DNA of 20,997 bases from Bacillota bacterium (GCA_023426935.1 JAEZBR010000022.1:1-20997), one strand, 5' to 3'; counted from the first letter of the stretch, positions 1 through 7,986 are shown. A program made the numbers and translations. Notes: generated from the letters alone by a model not told the origin.

Positions 1-92
1 CTCCTCTTTTCTTTAACTGCAGTAACGAGCCGCAGTTCTAGATTATCAGAGTGAGGTCATCTTTTCTACTCATAGGTTTAACCTCTTCTATA
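1..92 (+). other. Unassigned edge segment leading into a plus-strand terminator
   Basis: No gene can be assigned here. The segment precedes a plus-strand intrinsic terminator, so it is probably the 3' end of a plus-strand transcript that begins outside the window. It holds a small hairpin (AACTGC at 15-20 pairing with GCAGTT at 32-37). One plus frame stays open from the edge to a TGA at 52-54, so it could be the last 17 codons of a protein; a non-coding RNA tail is equally possible. On the minus strand an 11-codon ORF starting with ATG at 71-73, preceded by an AGAGG-like site, is also visible but is probably chance. Confidence 0.3.
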
Positions 93-119
93 CCCCCTGA
101 CTATCAGGGGGTTTTGTTT
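93..119 (+). terminator. Rho-independent terminator, plus-strand orientation
   Basis: CCCCCTGA (93-100) pairs perfectly with TCAGGGGG (104-111) around a 3-nt loop and is followed by TTTTGTTT on the plus strand. The minus-strand side has no T-run, so it works only for rightward transcription. It is the only plus-strand expression signal I find and points to a convergent gene or RNA beyond the left edge. Confidence 0.8.
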
Positions 120-122
120 AAC

Positions 123-155
123 AAAAAAGCATTCACTAAATCGGAATGCTTTTTT
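123..155 (-). terminator. Terminator of the lipoprotein-murJ operon, potentially bidirectional
   Basis: AGCATTC-type arms (123-134 and 144-155) form a hairpin flanked by A-runs on one side and T-runs on the other, so it can terminate transcription from either direction. The stem overlaps the murJ stop codon (154-156). With the plus-strand terminator at 93-119 it separates convergent units. Confidence 0.85.
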
Positions 156-1788
156 ATTTACTTTTCAAATTGAATTTTTGCTTTAAAGTTTGCCAATCGA
201 TCCCAAAGATTGTTTGGGGTAGTTTAAATTGATAAGTAATCAGAAGATAAACTAATAATTCGATAATACATTCCGCTCCGACATAAAAGAAAGAAAAGAC
301 CCGACCGAAAGCGATGGCATCTACCGGAATGAAAGATAACAGATAAGCGACAAGCACTACGCCTAAACAAGCAGTAATCTCTTTAAACTGGTTTTTAATC
401 AGTGGTCCAAAACGTATAAAGGGATAATAATGTTTCATTGTAGCCCACTCAATCAAGGAAAAGACTAAATACTGACCAATAGATAAAACATAAAGCCCTT
501 CGATACTATAATTACTGATTACCATGCCCACGAAAGTTAAAGACACTAAGACATCGATTGTCGTATATAGAACCGAGAATCTTCTTAATTTCATGGTTAA
601 CATGATATGGTTAGATAAATATAACATTAACCAGAAGATAGTAACGACTAAGGACCAGCGTAAGATCTTCGTACCTAGCTCTAGATTATAGCCGCCATAC
701 ATAACAAAATAAATCTCGCCGGCATAGATAATCATCATTGCGATCAAAGGATAAAAGAAATATCCCGCGGAAGAAAATATTTTCGTGATCTTATTCTTCA
801 GACCTTCAAAATTATTATTGCCTAAATCGCCAGTCAGATGCGGAATGATAGCGATTGAAAACCCCGGTCCGACAATCTGAGGAATTGAGGTAAGTTTATA
901 AACATTAAAGTTCATTATCCGATAAACCGTATCCGCATATTCGGGTGAATAACCATAAGTAATCAAGGAACGAACGACATAATACAGATTGATTATGCCG
1001 TTAAAATTATCAATCACGCTGACCAATAGAAACGGAACCGATAACCAAAGGATCTCTTTGAAAATTTCTTTATTGGTTTTAGGAGTGTCAGTTTGTTGGC
1101 TGGCTTTAGCTTTAAGCTGCGGCAAATGTTTACGATCAAATTTCAAAAAGAAGATAATCGTTCCTAAGGCTGAAACAGACATGGAAGCAACCGCAAAATA
1201 AACCGACCAGATGGCTTCCTGATGAAAAACATAGATAGCTAGACAGCCCATGCCAAGTAAGAAACTAATCCGAATGATCTGTTCTAATACCTGCGTGAAC
1301 GCATATACGCCAAAATCTTTGAGCCCCTGATAAAACCCGCGGTAGGCGCTTAATAGCGGTACCGTCAATAAGGCAAAGGCCATGATAATTAAACAGGTCT
1401 GATACTTAGCTAAATATACGGCATCCCGACTGGGAGCTAACCAGTTAACGATTGAACCTGAATTCAAGACCAATAATACGAAGATCACAATTCCGATACA
1501 ACCGACCATGAAATTAGATATCTTACGAATTCCTAAAACGGTCTGATAATCATCCCGAGCCACATATTTAGCTACTAAAGAAGCGATAGCGAATGGAATT
1601 CCCGACAATGAAACCATTAAAAGAAAATCATAAATCTGATAAGTATTGGTATAGAAAATCATCTGATCGCCAGCCATTGCCTGGAATGGCGAAGCGTATA
1701 TTAAACCTAGAGCTTTGGTAAGGAAAATCCCTACCGTTCCGGTCAAAGCGCCATAAATAATCGATTGTTTTTTCTTTCGCTGATCCAT
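154..1788 (-). CDS. murJ: Lipid II flippase MurJ (YtgP-type MOP superfamily)
   Basis: A 544-residue polytopic membrane protein of the MOP exporter superfamily (MATE/MVF/Spore_V_B-like), predicted to flip the peptidoglycan precursor lipid II across the cytoplasmic membrane. The short basic N-terminus (MDQRKKK) runs into the first membrane helix with conserved-looking GxxxxxTKALGLIY. Many hydrophobic segments cover the whole chain and it ends in a basic tail. Length and N-terminal pattern match Bacillus subtilis YtgP/MurJ (about 544 aa, from memory). Only 3 nt separate it from the upstream lipoprotein stop, so the two are co-transcribed. A related oligosaccharide flippase is the main alternative; the YtgP-like N-terminus favours MurJ. 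Confidence 0.85.
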   Translation of the reverse strand: MDQRKKKQSIIYGALTGTVGIFLTKALGLIYASPFQAMAGDQMIFYTNTYQIYDFLLMVSLSGIPFAIASLVAKYVARDDYQTVLGIRKISNFMVGCIGIVIFVLLVLNSGSIVNWLAPSRDAVYLAKYQTCLIIMAFALLTVPLLSAYRGFYQGLKDFGVYAFTQVLEQIIRISFLLGMGCLAIYVFHQEAIWSVYFAVASMSVSALGTIIFFLKFDRKHLPQLKAKASQQTDTPKTNKEIFKEILWLSVPFLLVSVIDNFNGIINLYYVVRSLITYGYSPEYADTVYRIMNFNVYKLTSIPQIVGPGFSIAIIPHLTGDLGNNNFEGLKNKITKIFSSAGYFFYPLIAMMIIYAGEIYFVMYGGYNLELGTKILRWSLVVTIFWLMLYLSNHIMLTMKLRRFSVLYTTIDVLVSLTFVGMVISNYSIEGLYVLSIGQYLVFSLIEWATMKHYYPFIRFGPLIKNQFKEITACLGVVLVAYLLSFIPVDAIAFGRVFSFFYVGAECIIELLVYLLITYQFKLPQTIFGIDWQTLKQKFNLKSK

Positions 1789-1791
1789 GGT

Positions 1792-2301
1792 TTATGCTTC
1801 ATAGGTAGCGCTTAACGCTAGATATTCCCGATTTTCCGCCAGCTTGGCATAACCGGTCCAAACGACTAAAACAATCACATTAACTTCCGGCTGATCAATT
1901 GTCCCTGAGACAACGACTCCGGCCGGGTAACCTTTTTTGACATCGACCTGATTAGGAATCAAATTATAATTATCGTCCTCAATGATCCCGGCACTAGGAC
2001 ACATGCTGTCCGTAATTAAAGTTCCGGTCACATCTTTGGCCACACATAAAACTTCCACGTTATACATTGCGACTAACGGATTATCAACGATAACATCATA
2101 GCGATAACTGTTATCCGCAAGTTTATTTACCGCCAAAGTGATTGAATAATAATTGGAACTTTTTAAAAATTCCGTATTCGATTCCAAAGCGGTTAAGTAT
2201 GTATTATACTTTTCACTCTTGTCATCGGTAGTCTTATTCTCCTTACTACATCCGGCAAGCGTCAAGAAGATTACTAAGCTGCAAACTAATAGTTTTTTCA
2301 T
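1792..2301 (-). CDS. Small lipoprotein of unknown function, co-transcribed with murJ
   Basis: A 169-residue predicted lipoprotein. The signal peptide starts MKKLL, has a hydrophobic core and ends in a lipobox LAGC, with acylated Cys at residue 18, followed by a charged Lys/Asp/Glu linker. The mature part (from about residue 35) is rich in alternating hydrophobic residues suggesting a beta-rich domain; I recognise no family. It has two further Cys residues, at about positions 86 and 101, which could form a disulfide. AAGGAG at 2312-2317 sits 10 nt before the ATG, and an extended -10 promoter lies just upstream. The stop is 3 nt from the murJ start, so a role near the cell wall or lipid II step is possible, but that is context only. 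Confidence 0.8.
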   Translation of the reverse strand: MKKLLVCSLVIFLTLAGCSKENKTTDDKSEKYNTYLTALESNTEFLKSSNYYSITLAVNKLADNSYRYDVIVDNPLVAMYNVEVLCVAKDVTGTLITDSMCPSAGIIEDDNYNLIPNQVDVKKGYPAGVVVSGTIDQPEVNVIVLVVWTGYAKLAENREYLALSATYEA

Positions 2302-2330
2302 ACTCCGTGCGCTCCTTAATAATGATTTAC

Positions 2331-2339
2331 ATTATACCA
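2331..2339 (-). promoter_or_regulatory. Extended -10 promoter for the lipoprotein-murJ operon
   Basis: The minus strand reads TGGTATAAT, a perfect -10 hexamer with the TGn extension. The -35 region is weak (no good TTGACA match at 17-18 bp), as is usual for extended -10 promoters. It lies about 30 nt before the lipoprotein ATG and partly beyond the stop of the ATPase gene, so lipoprotein-murJ can be expressed independently of tyrS. Confidence 0.65.
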
Positions 2340-2346
2340 CACTAAC

Positions 2347-4638
2347 CTAATCACTGAAGTAGGAATAGATCTTCCGGAACCAGCTCTGTAAGTACCACGC
2401 CGCCAAGATACTGATAAGATAAATTAAAATTACGCTGAAATTCGCACTGAATTGAAGTCCCAATAGTTTTTGAAAATTGAAGACAACTAAATAGTATAGA
2501 ATTTGTAAGCCGAAGATAATTATTGACCGGTATGGATTCAAAGGTGCATAAACTTTTATCAAGGTTAGAAGATAATTTAAACCAGTGACAATGACCATAA
2601 TCGTCACAATCTGAGCTTCGGGAATCATTAACCACTTCCCGACTAATTCGAGTAAAACTATCTCAACACAGATACTTAAGGCGCCTGGTAACGAATAGGA
2701 CATGACGGTCGTAAAATAGTGTTCATTGATCGGTTGGAAATTAGCTTCATACGCTAATAAGAATGTCGGAATTCCAACCATAAAGCCGGAGATAACGGTC
2801 AATTGAACCGGTTCGAACGGATAAGAGAGACCGGTAAAGATTGTTAAGATTCCTAAGATGACCGAGAAGATTGTTTTGACTAAGAAGATAGACGAAGCTT
2901 TCGTTATATTATTGATAACTCTTCTTCCTTCCAACACAATCGAAGGAACACTATCAAAGTCATTGTTCAAAAGAATAATATCTGCCGCGTGTTTGGTCGC
3001 ATCGGACCCGCTGCCTAAAGCAATTCCACAGTTTGCTTGTTTTAAGGCCGGGATATCGTTGACCCCATCTCCGACCATCGCCGGATGCATCCCCGCTTTC
3101 TTTAATCCTTTGATTAAACTGGCTTTCTGCCCAGGACTGACTCTACCGAAAATCGTCATCTTTTCAGCCAATTTCTCTAGTTCTTTTTCGTTTTTTATTT
3201 TACTTAGGTCACAATATTTATCATAATCCGGAACCCCTGCTTGTTTAGAAATTGCTAGGACCGTTAAAGGATCGTCACCGGAAATAATTTTAATCTTAAC
3301 GCCGTTATTCGTAAAATAGCTCAAAGTTTTGGCTACTTCCGGCCGTAAGATATCACTTAAGACAATTAAGGCCAAAACCTCGGATTTATTATTATCTTTC
3401 CGAACTAACGAAATTACCCGATAACCTTCCCCGGCCTTTTGTCTAGACTGTTCTAAAATTTCGGGTTTGGCCTTCGGAACCAAGAATTCCAAAGCTCCTA
3501 AATAATAGGTTCCTTCTTTGAATTGAACCCCACCATATTTTTTAGCACTGGAAAAGGAAAAGACTTTCTCAACCTGATAGTTATTCTTTAACCCAAAATG
3601 TTCACTTAAGGCATCATAAGTCACATTGTGTTCACCCATACCCGCTAAGATATTACCGATGATTTCTTCAAGCGGCTCATCAGTTAAATTTATGACTTCC
3701 TGAACTTTTAGTTTCCCTTGAGTCAAAGTCCCGGTCTTATCTAAACAAATCACATCCGTTCGGGCTAAAGATTCAATGCTGTAATAGTCCTGGACAAAAG
3801 TTTTTTTCTTCGCTAAACGTAAACAGCTAAGCGCCAAGGATACCGAAGTCAATAAGACTAAACCCGCCGGAATCATCCCAATCATACTGCCGGCGATATC
3901 GATGATTGCTTCCCTAAAGGAAAGCTTCGAAATTAAAATCAACCTAATAAAGAAACCGATTGCTAAAGGAACAATGATAATACTGATAACCTTCAAAACT
4001 TTATTCAGTGATTGTTTCAATTCACTGGAATCCTTTTTCACGCTCTTACCTAAAGCGACAATCTTCGCCGCGAAATTATCGATACCAACTTTGGTAATCT
4101 GCCCGATTACTTCGCCACCGGTCAAGTAACTGCCTGCAAGAAGATCTTCACCTTGCCCCCGCACGACCGAATCACTTTCTCCGGTCAATAACGATTCATT
4201 GACTTCACATTGCCCGACTTGAATCTTACAATCGGCGGGTACCTGCGTACCCCGTTCCAGAATAATCCAATCATCCAATACCAATTCATCCGGCATGACG
4301 AATTCTTTCTCCCCTTGCCGAATCACCGCAACTTTATTCGTCCCTAACAAACGTAATTGATCCAATTCTTTCTTCGCTTTCAACTGTTGATAGATTCCGA
4401 TGGCGGTATTGATAATAACGACGCCCATAAAGAAACCGTTTTTGAAAGAACCAACCAAAATAAGCGCGATGAAAAGAATAAGATTGATTAAATTAAAGAA
4501 AGTAAAAACATTATTACGAACGATTGCTTTAGCACTTTGACTCTGATTGCCAATCTGACGATTGACTAAGCCGGATGCAATCCGCTCTTTAACTTCCGAA
4601 TCGCTCAAACCATTAATTCGCTGCTGGTGAAATTCCAT
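2347..4638 (-). CDS. CtpE-like cation-transporting P-type ATPase
   Basis: A 763-residue P-type ATPase. Visible motifs: actuator LTGES (151-155), phosphorylation site DKTGTLT (300-306, Asp300) and the hinge motif VGDGVND near residue 530. There are membrane helices near 45-85, 215-270 and in the C-terminal third. No N-terminal metal-binding CxxC is seen, arguing against a heavy-metal pump. The N-terminal GLSxxEVxxRIxxGLVN and overall shape resemble mycobacterial CtpE, a reported calcium uptake ATPase (recalled). The M4 motif is IPAGL (256-260) instead of the usual IPEGL, so the ion is uncertain. The start is 6 nt after the tyrS stop and its GAGG ribosome site lies in the last tyrS codons, so it is probably translated from the tyrS transcript and thereby under the tyrosine T-box. 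Confidence 0.85.
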   Translation of the reverse strand: MEFHQQRINGLSDSEVKERIASGLVNRQIGNQSQSAKAIVRNNVFTFFNLINLILFIALILVGSFKNGFFMGVVIINTAIGIYQQLKAKKELDQLRLLGTNKVAVIRQGEKEFVMPDELVLDDWIILERGTQVPADCKIQVGQCEVNESLLTGESDSVVRGQGEDLLAGSYLTGGEVIGQITKVGIDNFAAKIVALGKSVKKDSSELKQSLNKVLKVISIIIVPLAIGFFIRLILISKLSFREAIIDIAGSMIGMIPAGLVLLTSVSLALSCLRLAKKKTFVQDYYSIESLARTDVICLDKTGTLTQGKLKVQEVINLTDEPLEEIIGNILAGMGEHNVTYDALSEHFGLKNNYQVEKVFSFSSAKKYGGVQFKEGTYYLGALEFLVPKAKPEILEQSRQKAGEGYRVISLVRKDNNKSEVLALIVLSDILRPEVAKTLSYFTNNGVKIKIISGDDPLTVLAISKQAGVPDYDKYCDLSKIKNEKELEKLAEKMTIFGRVSPGQKASLIKGLKKAGMHPAMVGDGVNDIPALKQANCGIALGSGSDATKHAADIILLNNDFDSVPSIVLEGRRVINNITKASSIFLVKTIFSVILGILTIFTGLSYPFEPVQLTVISGFMVGIPTFLLAYEANFQPINEHYFTTVMSYSLPGALSICVEIVLLELVGKWLMIPEAQIVTIMVIVTGLNYLLTLIKVYAPLNPYRSIIIFGLQILYYLVVFNFQKLLGLQFSANFSVILIYLISILAAWYLQSWFRKIYSYFSD

Positions 4639-4644
4639 ATTTAT

Positions 4645-5895
4645 TTAGTCCTCAAAACTTAAGATAAAGTAATTTTTCTTGCCTTTTCTCAGAACCGTAA
4701 ATGAATGTTCATAGGCATCTTCCTTATGGAGGATAAAATGTTCATCCGTTACTTTATTTCCGTTTACCAAGATTCCGTTTTGCAGCAATTGTTTAACCTC
4801 GCGGCGACTGCTGCAGGCTTTGCAGGCAATCAAGGCATCGATTAATTCACTGCCTTCTTTGATTGGCGTATGAACGGCATCTTTTAAAGCAATTTTAATT
4901 TCTTCGGGATTCAATTCGTTAAGATCGCCACCAAATAATACTCTGGTAATCTTCTTGGCTTGTTTTAAACCTTCCTGTCCATGAACCATCATGGTCAACT
5001 CATCAGCCAAAGCATGCTGAGCTTCCCGCTTTTCCGGAGCTTCCGTCATCTTAGCTTCCAAAGCCATGATTTCTTCGGGCGTCTTCATACTTAACCGTTT
5101 TAAGTAATCAATAATATCCGTATCCGCAATATTGACCCAGAACTGATAGAATTCATAAGCCCCGGTCTTATTGGGATCTAACCAGATATTCTTACCCTCG
5201 GATTTACCGAACTTCGTCCCGTCAGATTTTGTGATCAACGGAGAGGTAATCCCGAAGACTTTCGCATTCTCACCTTCAACTTTTCGAATCAATTCGATTC
5301 CGCTGGTTAAGTTGCCCCATTGATCGGAGCCGCCAATCTGCAAGGTACAGTTATATTTACGATAGAGATTCAACCAGTCAATCGCTTGTAAGATCGTATA
5401 GGTAAACTCGGTATAAGAGATCCCGCTCTCTAAACGTTTACGGATCGTATCTTTATTGATCATGTAGGAGACATTGAATAACTTACCGTATTCTCTTAAG
5501 AAATCCATGAAGGATAAATTACTCAGCCAATGGTAATTATTCTCCATGATGGCCGCATTATTGCCTTCAAAGCTTAGAAATTTACTTAACTGCGCTTTAA
5601 GACAATCCGCATTATGCGTTACCTGTTCCAAAGTCAGTAACGAACGTTCACTGGTTGGCCGAGGATCCCCAATCATCCCGGTAAATCCTCCGCATAACGC
5701 TATCGGCGTATGTCCGGCTAGCTGATATCTTCGTAATAACATGATCTGCTGAAAATGACCGACATGCAACGAATCCGCTGTCGGATCGAACCCGCAGTAA
5801 CAAACTACCGGTTGTTTCAACTTTTCTTTGAGTCCCTCATAATCCGTAACATCCTTTACTAAACCTCGCCATTCTAACTCTTCCAAGAAATCCAT
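4645..5895 (-). CDS. tyrS: Tyrosyl-tRNA synthetase
   Basis: Class I aminoacyl-tRNA synthetase that charges tRNA-Tyr with tyrosine in the cytosol, 416 residues, normal for bacterial TyrS. The HIGH-type motif is HVGH (44-47) within a GFDPTADSLHVGH context, and the KMSKS-type loop is KFGKS (228-232). The tyrosine-pocket stretch QIGGSDQWGN falls at about 186-195. The C-terminal 65 or so residues form an S4 RNA-binding domain (SSRREVKQLLQNGILVNG). Translation starts at the ATG preceded by AAAGGAG (minus strand, 5902-5908). A tyrosine-specific T-box leader precedes it and the P-type ATPase follows after 6 nt. Confidence 0.97.
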   Translation of the reverse strand: MDFLEELEWRGLVKDVTDYEGLKEKLKQPVVCYCGFDPTADSLHVGHFQQIMLLRRYQLAGHTPIALCGGFTGMIGDPRPTSERSLLTLEQVTHNADCLKAQLSKFLSFEGNNAAIMENNYHWLSNLSFMDFLREYGKLFNVSYMINKDTIRKRLESGISYTEFTYTILQAIDWLNLYRKYNCTLQIGGSDQWGNLTSGIELIRKVEGENAKVFGITSPLITKSDGTKFGKSEGKNIWLDPNKTGAYEFYQFWVNIADTDIIDYLKRLSMKTPEEIMALEAKMTEAPEKREAQHALADELTMMVHGQEGLKQAKKITRVLFGGDLNELNPEEIKIALKDAVHTPIKEGSELIDALIACKACSSRREVKQLLQNGILVNGNKVTDEHFILHKEDAYEHSFTVLRKGKKNYFILSFED

Positions 5896-5914
5896 AAATT
5901 GCTCCTTTCAGCCA

Positions 5915-5942
5915 ATAAAAAAGCGTCGCTAAGGACGCTTTC
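5915..5942 (-). terminator. T-box attenuator terminator of tyrS
   Basis: On the minus strand AAGCGTC pairs with GACGCTT (plus-strand 5934-5940 and 5921-5927) around a 6-nt loop and is followed by a T-run. The same segment supplies CCTTA and CGT needed for the alternative antiterminator with TAAGG and ACG flanking the T-box bulge, so the two structures are mutually exclusive. Confidence 0.9.
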
Positions 5943-6105
5943 TAACGTGGTACCACCTTAATTCGCATCATTCTGATGCCTCAATTCCGTTAACGCCGGA
6001 ACGCGTTCTGATTGCTCAGAAAGGCTCAAAGTCTGTATAACCTAACAATCGTTACCGTTTCACCACTTCCGGTCTCTCTGGGTCTTTTCGTTAAGTGTCT
6101 GACTT
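5917..6105 (-). promoter_or_regulatory. T-box riboswitch leader, tyrosine specifier UAC
   Basis: This leader senses uncharged tRNA-Tyr and permits tyrS readthrough. The base of Stem I is AAGTC (plus 6101-6105) pairing with GACTT (plus 6029-6033). Stem I also contains the AGAGA purine-rich motif and a GGTGAAA segment. The likely specifier is UAC (Tyr; plus 6035-6037), followed by A. The conserved T-box sequence GGTGGTACCACG lies at 5946-5957, with the 7-nt UGGUACC bulge flanked by TAAGG...CCTTA and ACG...CGT pairing. I find no convincing promoter between ccpA and the leader, so it may be transcribed from the ccpA operon or from a promoter inside ccpA. Confidence 0.95.
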
Positions 6106-6115
6106 GTCTACGCCA

Positions 6116-6149
6116 TTACTTAGTAGTCTTACGCGAAGATACTAAGTAA
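6116..6149 (-). repeat. Near-perfect inverted repeat at the 3' end of ccpA
   Basis: TTACTTAGT (6116-6124) is exactly complementary to ACTAAGTAA (6141-6149), and the inner bases TCTT/AAGA (6127-6130, 6136-6139) also pair, leaving a 5-nt loop (ACGCG). The hairpin covers the last codons and stop of ccpA. It has no T-run downstream, so it is not a standard terminator; mRNA 3'-end protection, processing or partial attenuation before the tyrS T-box are possible. Confidence 0.6.
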
Positions 6150-7123
6150 GTTAACTCAATAGCTTTCTCACTAATCTGATCTTTATTCAACATCTTAGTC
6201 ATAATCCGCATCGCCACTGCGCCTAAATCATAACTGGGAATACTGAAACTGGAAATCTGCGGACGGACCATATCGTTATACTTGGAATCCATCACACAGA
6301 AAATCTCGGTATCACTAGGTACATTTAAGCCATTCTCCTGGCAGGAATTCAAGACGGCTAAGGCTTGGGAATCCCGATTCGCAATCACCAATTGGTGTTT
6401 ATGCGTCTTGAAGTATTCTCTTAAATAAGCATAGGTCGTTCTGAATTCACTGGGAATCTTAACTAATCCGGTGAACTTCTTACCGATACCTTGATAAGCA
6501 TCGTCACAGCCTTTTAATAGTTGATCCATCATAAACTGACTCTTACGATCCTGAATCAGCACGATATCTTCGATGCCGCGTTTGAGATAGTCACTGACTA
6601 AATTCTTGATTGCTTTCTCGTAATCGATGTAGACCGAACAGATATTATCGGCAGACATCCGGTTACCGACATAGACAATCGGAATGTTGTAGTCGGTCAA
6701 AGTAGTCAATTCTTCCGGTTTGAGGTAATCGTTATAGACGACAATCCCATCCATCCTTGACTTGATAACATTCTCGATAATCTCATTCATCTCATTAATC
6801 CCGGCCGTTGAAGTGTGAAGAATAATGTTATATTTGTAGATCTTCGCCACATTCAATAAACCATTGATAACTTTTCCGGTGTAATTAAAGCTGGATTCCG
6901 GTACTACTAAGGCAATCGAAGTTGTCTTCTGTAAAGCTAAACCCTGAGCTACGGCATTCGGTTTGTAATCAAGTTTAGCAATCGCCGCTTTAACTTTCTG
7001 CCGGGTATCCTCTCTAACAACCGGCGAGCCGTTAATAACCCGCGAAACAGTTGCCAAAGATACTCCTGCTTCATGAGCGACGCTATAGATAGTCACTCGT
7101 TTCATGTTTTTATTGTCTGCCAC
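6116..7123 (-). CDS. ccpA: Catabolite control protein A-like regulator (LacI/GalR family)
   Basis: A 335-residue LacI/GalR regulator. The N-terminal helix-turn-helix (about residues 8-50) has TIYSVAHEAGVSLATVSRVI, followed by a hinge helix with PNAVAQGLA and a periplasmic-binding-protein-like effector domain. The C-terminus contains MVRPQ and YDLGAVAMR, both very close to Bacillus CcpA as I recall it, and the ytxG-ytxH-ccpA-tyrS context supports this name. CcpA works with HPr(Ser-P) to bind cre sites and control carbon metabolism. The start is GTG, with GAGG about 10 nt upstream; an internal ATG at codon 7 (7103-7105) has no obvious ribosome site but would also keep the DNA-binding domain. 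A sugar-specific LacI regulator is the alternative, less likely as no sugar genes are adjacent. Confidence 0.85.
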   Translation of the reverse strand: MADNKNMKRVTIYSVAHEAGVSLATVSRVINGSPVVREDTRQKVKAAIAKLDYKPNAVAQGLALQKTTSIALVVPESSFNYTGKVINGLLNVAKIYKYNIILHTSTAGINEMNEIIENVIKSRMDGIVVYNDYLKPEELTTLTDYNIPIVYVGNRMSADNICSVYIDYEKAIKNLVSDYLKRGIEDIVLIQDRKSQFMMDQLLKGCDDAYQGIGKKFTGLVKIPSEFRTTYAYLREYFKTHKHQLVIANRDSQALAVLNSCQENGLNVPSDTEIFCVMDSKYNDMVRPQISSFSIPSYDLGAVAMRIMTKMLNKDQISEKAIELTYLVSSRKTTK

Positions 7124-7143
7124 AGCCCCGTTTCCTCTACTTT

Positions 7144-7983
7144 CTACTTCGGCTGTTCTTCGGAGTTTTCGGTTTTATCTTCAGTTTTATTTTCCTCAGC
7201 CGGTTTTTCTTCCTTATTGCCATCTAACCATTTATGAGTTGCATCCGTTAAGGAATCGACGGCCGAAACTAAACCCTTTTTAACGTTATCCAAGGTCTCG
7301 TTGACTTTCGGGTCAGCCATGACTTTATCATAACCTTCCTTAACTGCCTTTACCCCTTTATCCGTGCCGTCTTTGATCGTGTTAACGGTCTTCGCGACAT
7401 TCTCGTTCTTCATCGCATCGTCATAGAACTTTTTAACTGCTTCACTGGTCTTATTCGCACCTTGTTCAATCGTCTCGGAAATATTCGCTACGGTCTTCTT
7501 TAAATTAGGATCTTCCTTCACTTTGTTATAACCGTCCTTTACTTTGGCACTTGCCGTGTTATAGATACTTACTACCGCTTCTTTGCTCTTCTGCGCACTT
7601 TCTTTTACTTTTGGATCATTCACAAAAGAATTTACGGCTTTAACTGATTTGTCATAAATGTTCTTTAAACTGTCTAAGACTTTATCCGCTACTTCTTTCG
7701 CCTTTTCCGCCGAGAAAGTATCCTTGTGATCGTCATAAGCCTTTTCGGCCTCTTCAACGACTTTATCCGTCGCTTTCTTCGTCTCATCGACGACTTCCGA
7801 TAGTTTTTCCGCCGCTGGGGCTTTCTTTAATTCGTCGATTTTTTCATCGAGACCATCTTTAACTTCTTTGATATCATCTTTAACTTCGTCTTTTAACTGA
7901 CATCCCTGTTCCTTAACTTCCTTCGTAGTCTCATCTACCTTCTCTTTAACTTCTTTTAATTCCTTCTTGATTTGATTTGCCAT
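7144..7983 (-). CDS. YtxH-like lysine-rich helical repeat protein
   Basis: A 279-residue, highly charged, soluble-looking protein in the position of Bacillus ytxH. Residues 1-110 are Lys/Glu/Val-rich amphipathic helix with a single Cys (28). From about residue 110 to 245 there are degenerate repeats: the landmark DPKV / DPNL / NENV / DPKV occurs at about residues 123, 158, 193 and 224, spacings of 35, 35 and 31. The C-terminal 30 or so residues are a disordered Glu/Lys tail (EEKPAEENKTEDK). No signal peptide or clear membrane helix. The pattern resembles LEA or apolipoprotein-like amphipathic helices, suggesting membrane-surface association or stress protection, but no function is demonstrated. 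The ribosome site AGGAG lies in the last codons of ytxG, so the two are translationally coupled. Confidence 0.7.
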   Translation of the reverse strand: MANQIKKELKEVKEKVDETTKEVKEQGCQLKDEVKDDIKEVKDGLDEKIDELKKAPAAEKLSEVVDETKKATDKVVEEAEKAYDDHKDTFSAEKAKEVADKVLDSLKNIYDKSVKAVNSFVNDPKVKESAQKSKEAVVSIYNTASAKVKDGYNKVKEDPNLKKTVANISETIEQGANKTSEAVKKFYDDAMKNENVAKTVNTIKDGTDKGVKAVKEGYDKVMADPKVNETLDNVKKGLVSAVDSLTDATHKWLDGNKEEKPAEENKTEDKTENSEEQPK

Positions 7984-7986
7984 ACT

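Noticed and set aside
989..1201. Plus-strand open frame inside murJ
   Set aside because: Antisense shadow of a clear membrane protein gene; no ribosome site or recognisable protein.
2351..2635. Second minus-strand frame within the ATPase 3' end
   Set aside because: Overlaps the strongly supported ATPase frame; composition is not protein-like.
6116..6149. Intrinsic terminator of ccpA
   Set aside because: No T-run follows the hairpin on the minus strand.
7144..7983. Surface-anchored or secreted repeat protein
   Set aside because: No signal peptide, LPxTG or membrane helix is visible, so a cytosolic or membrane-surface location is more likely.
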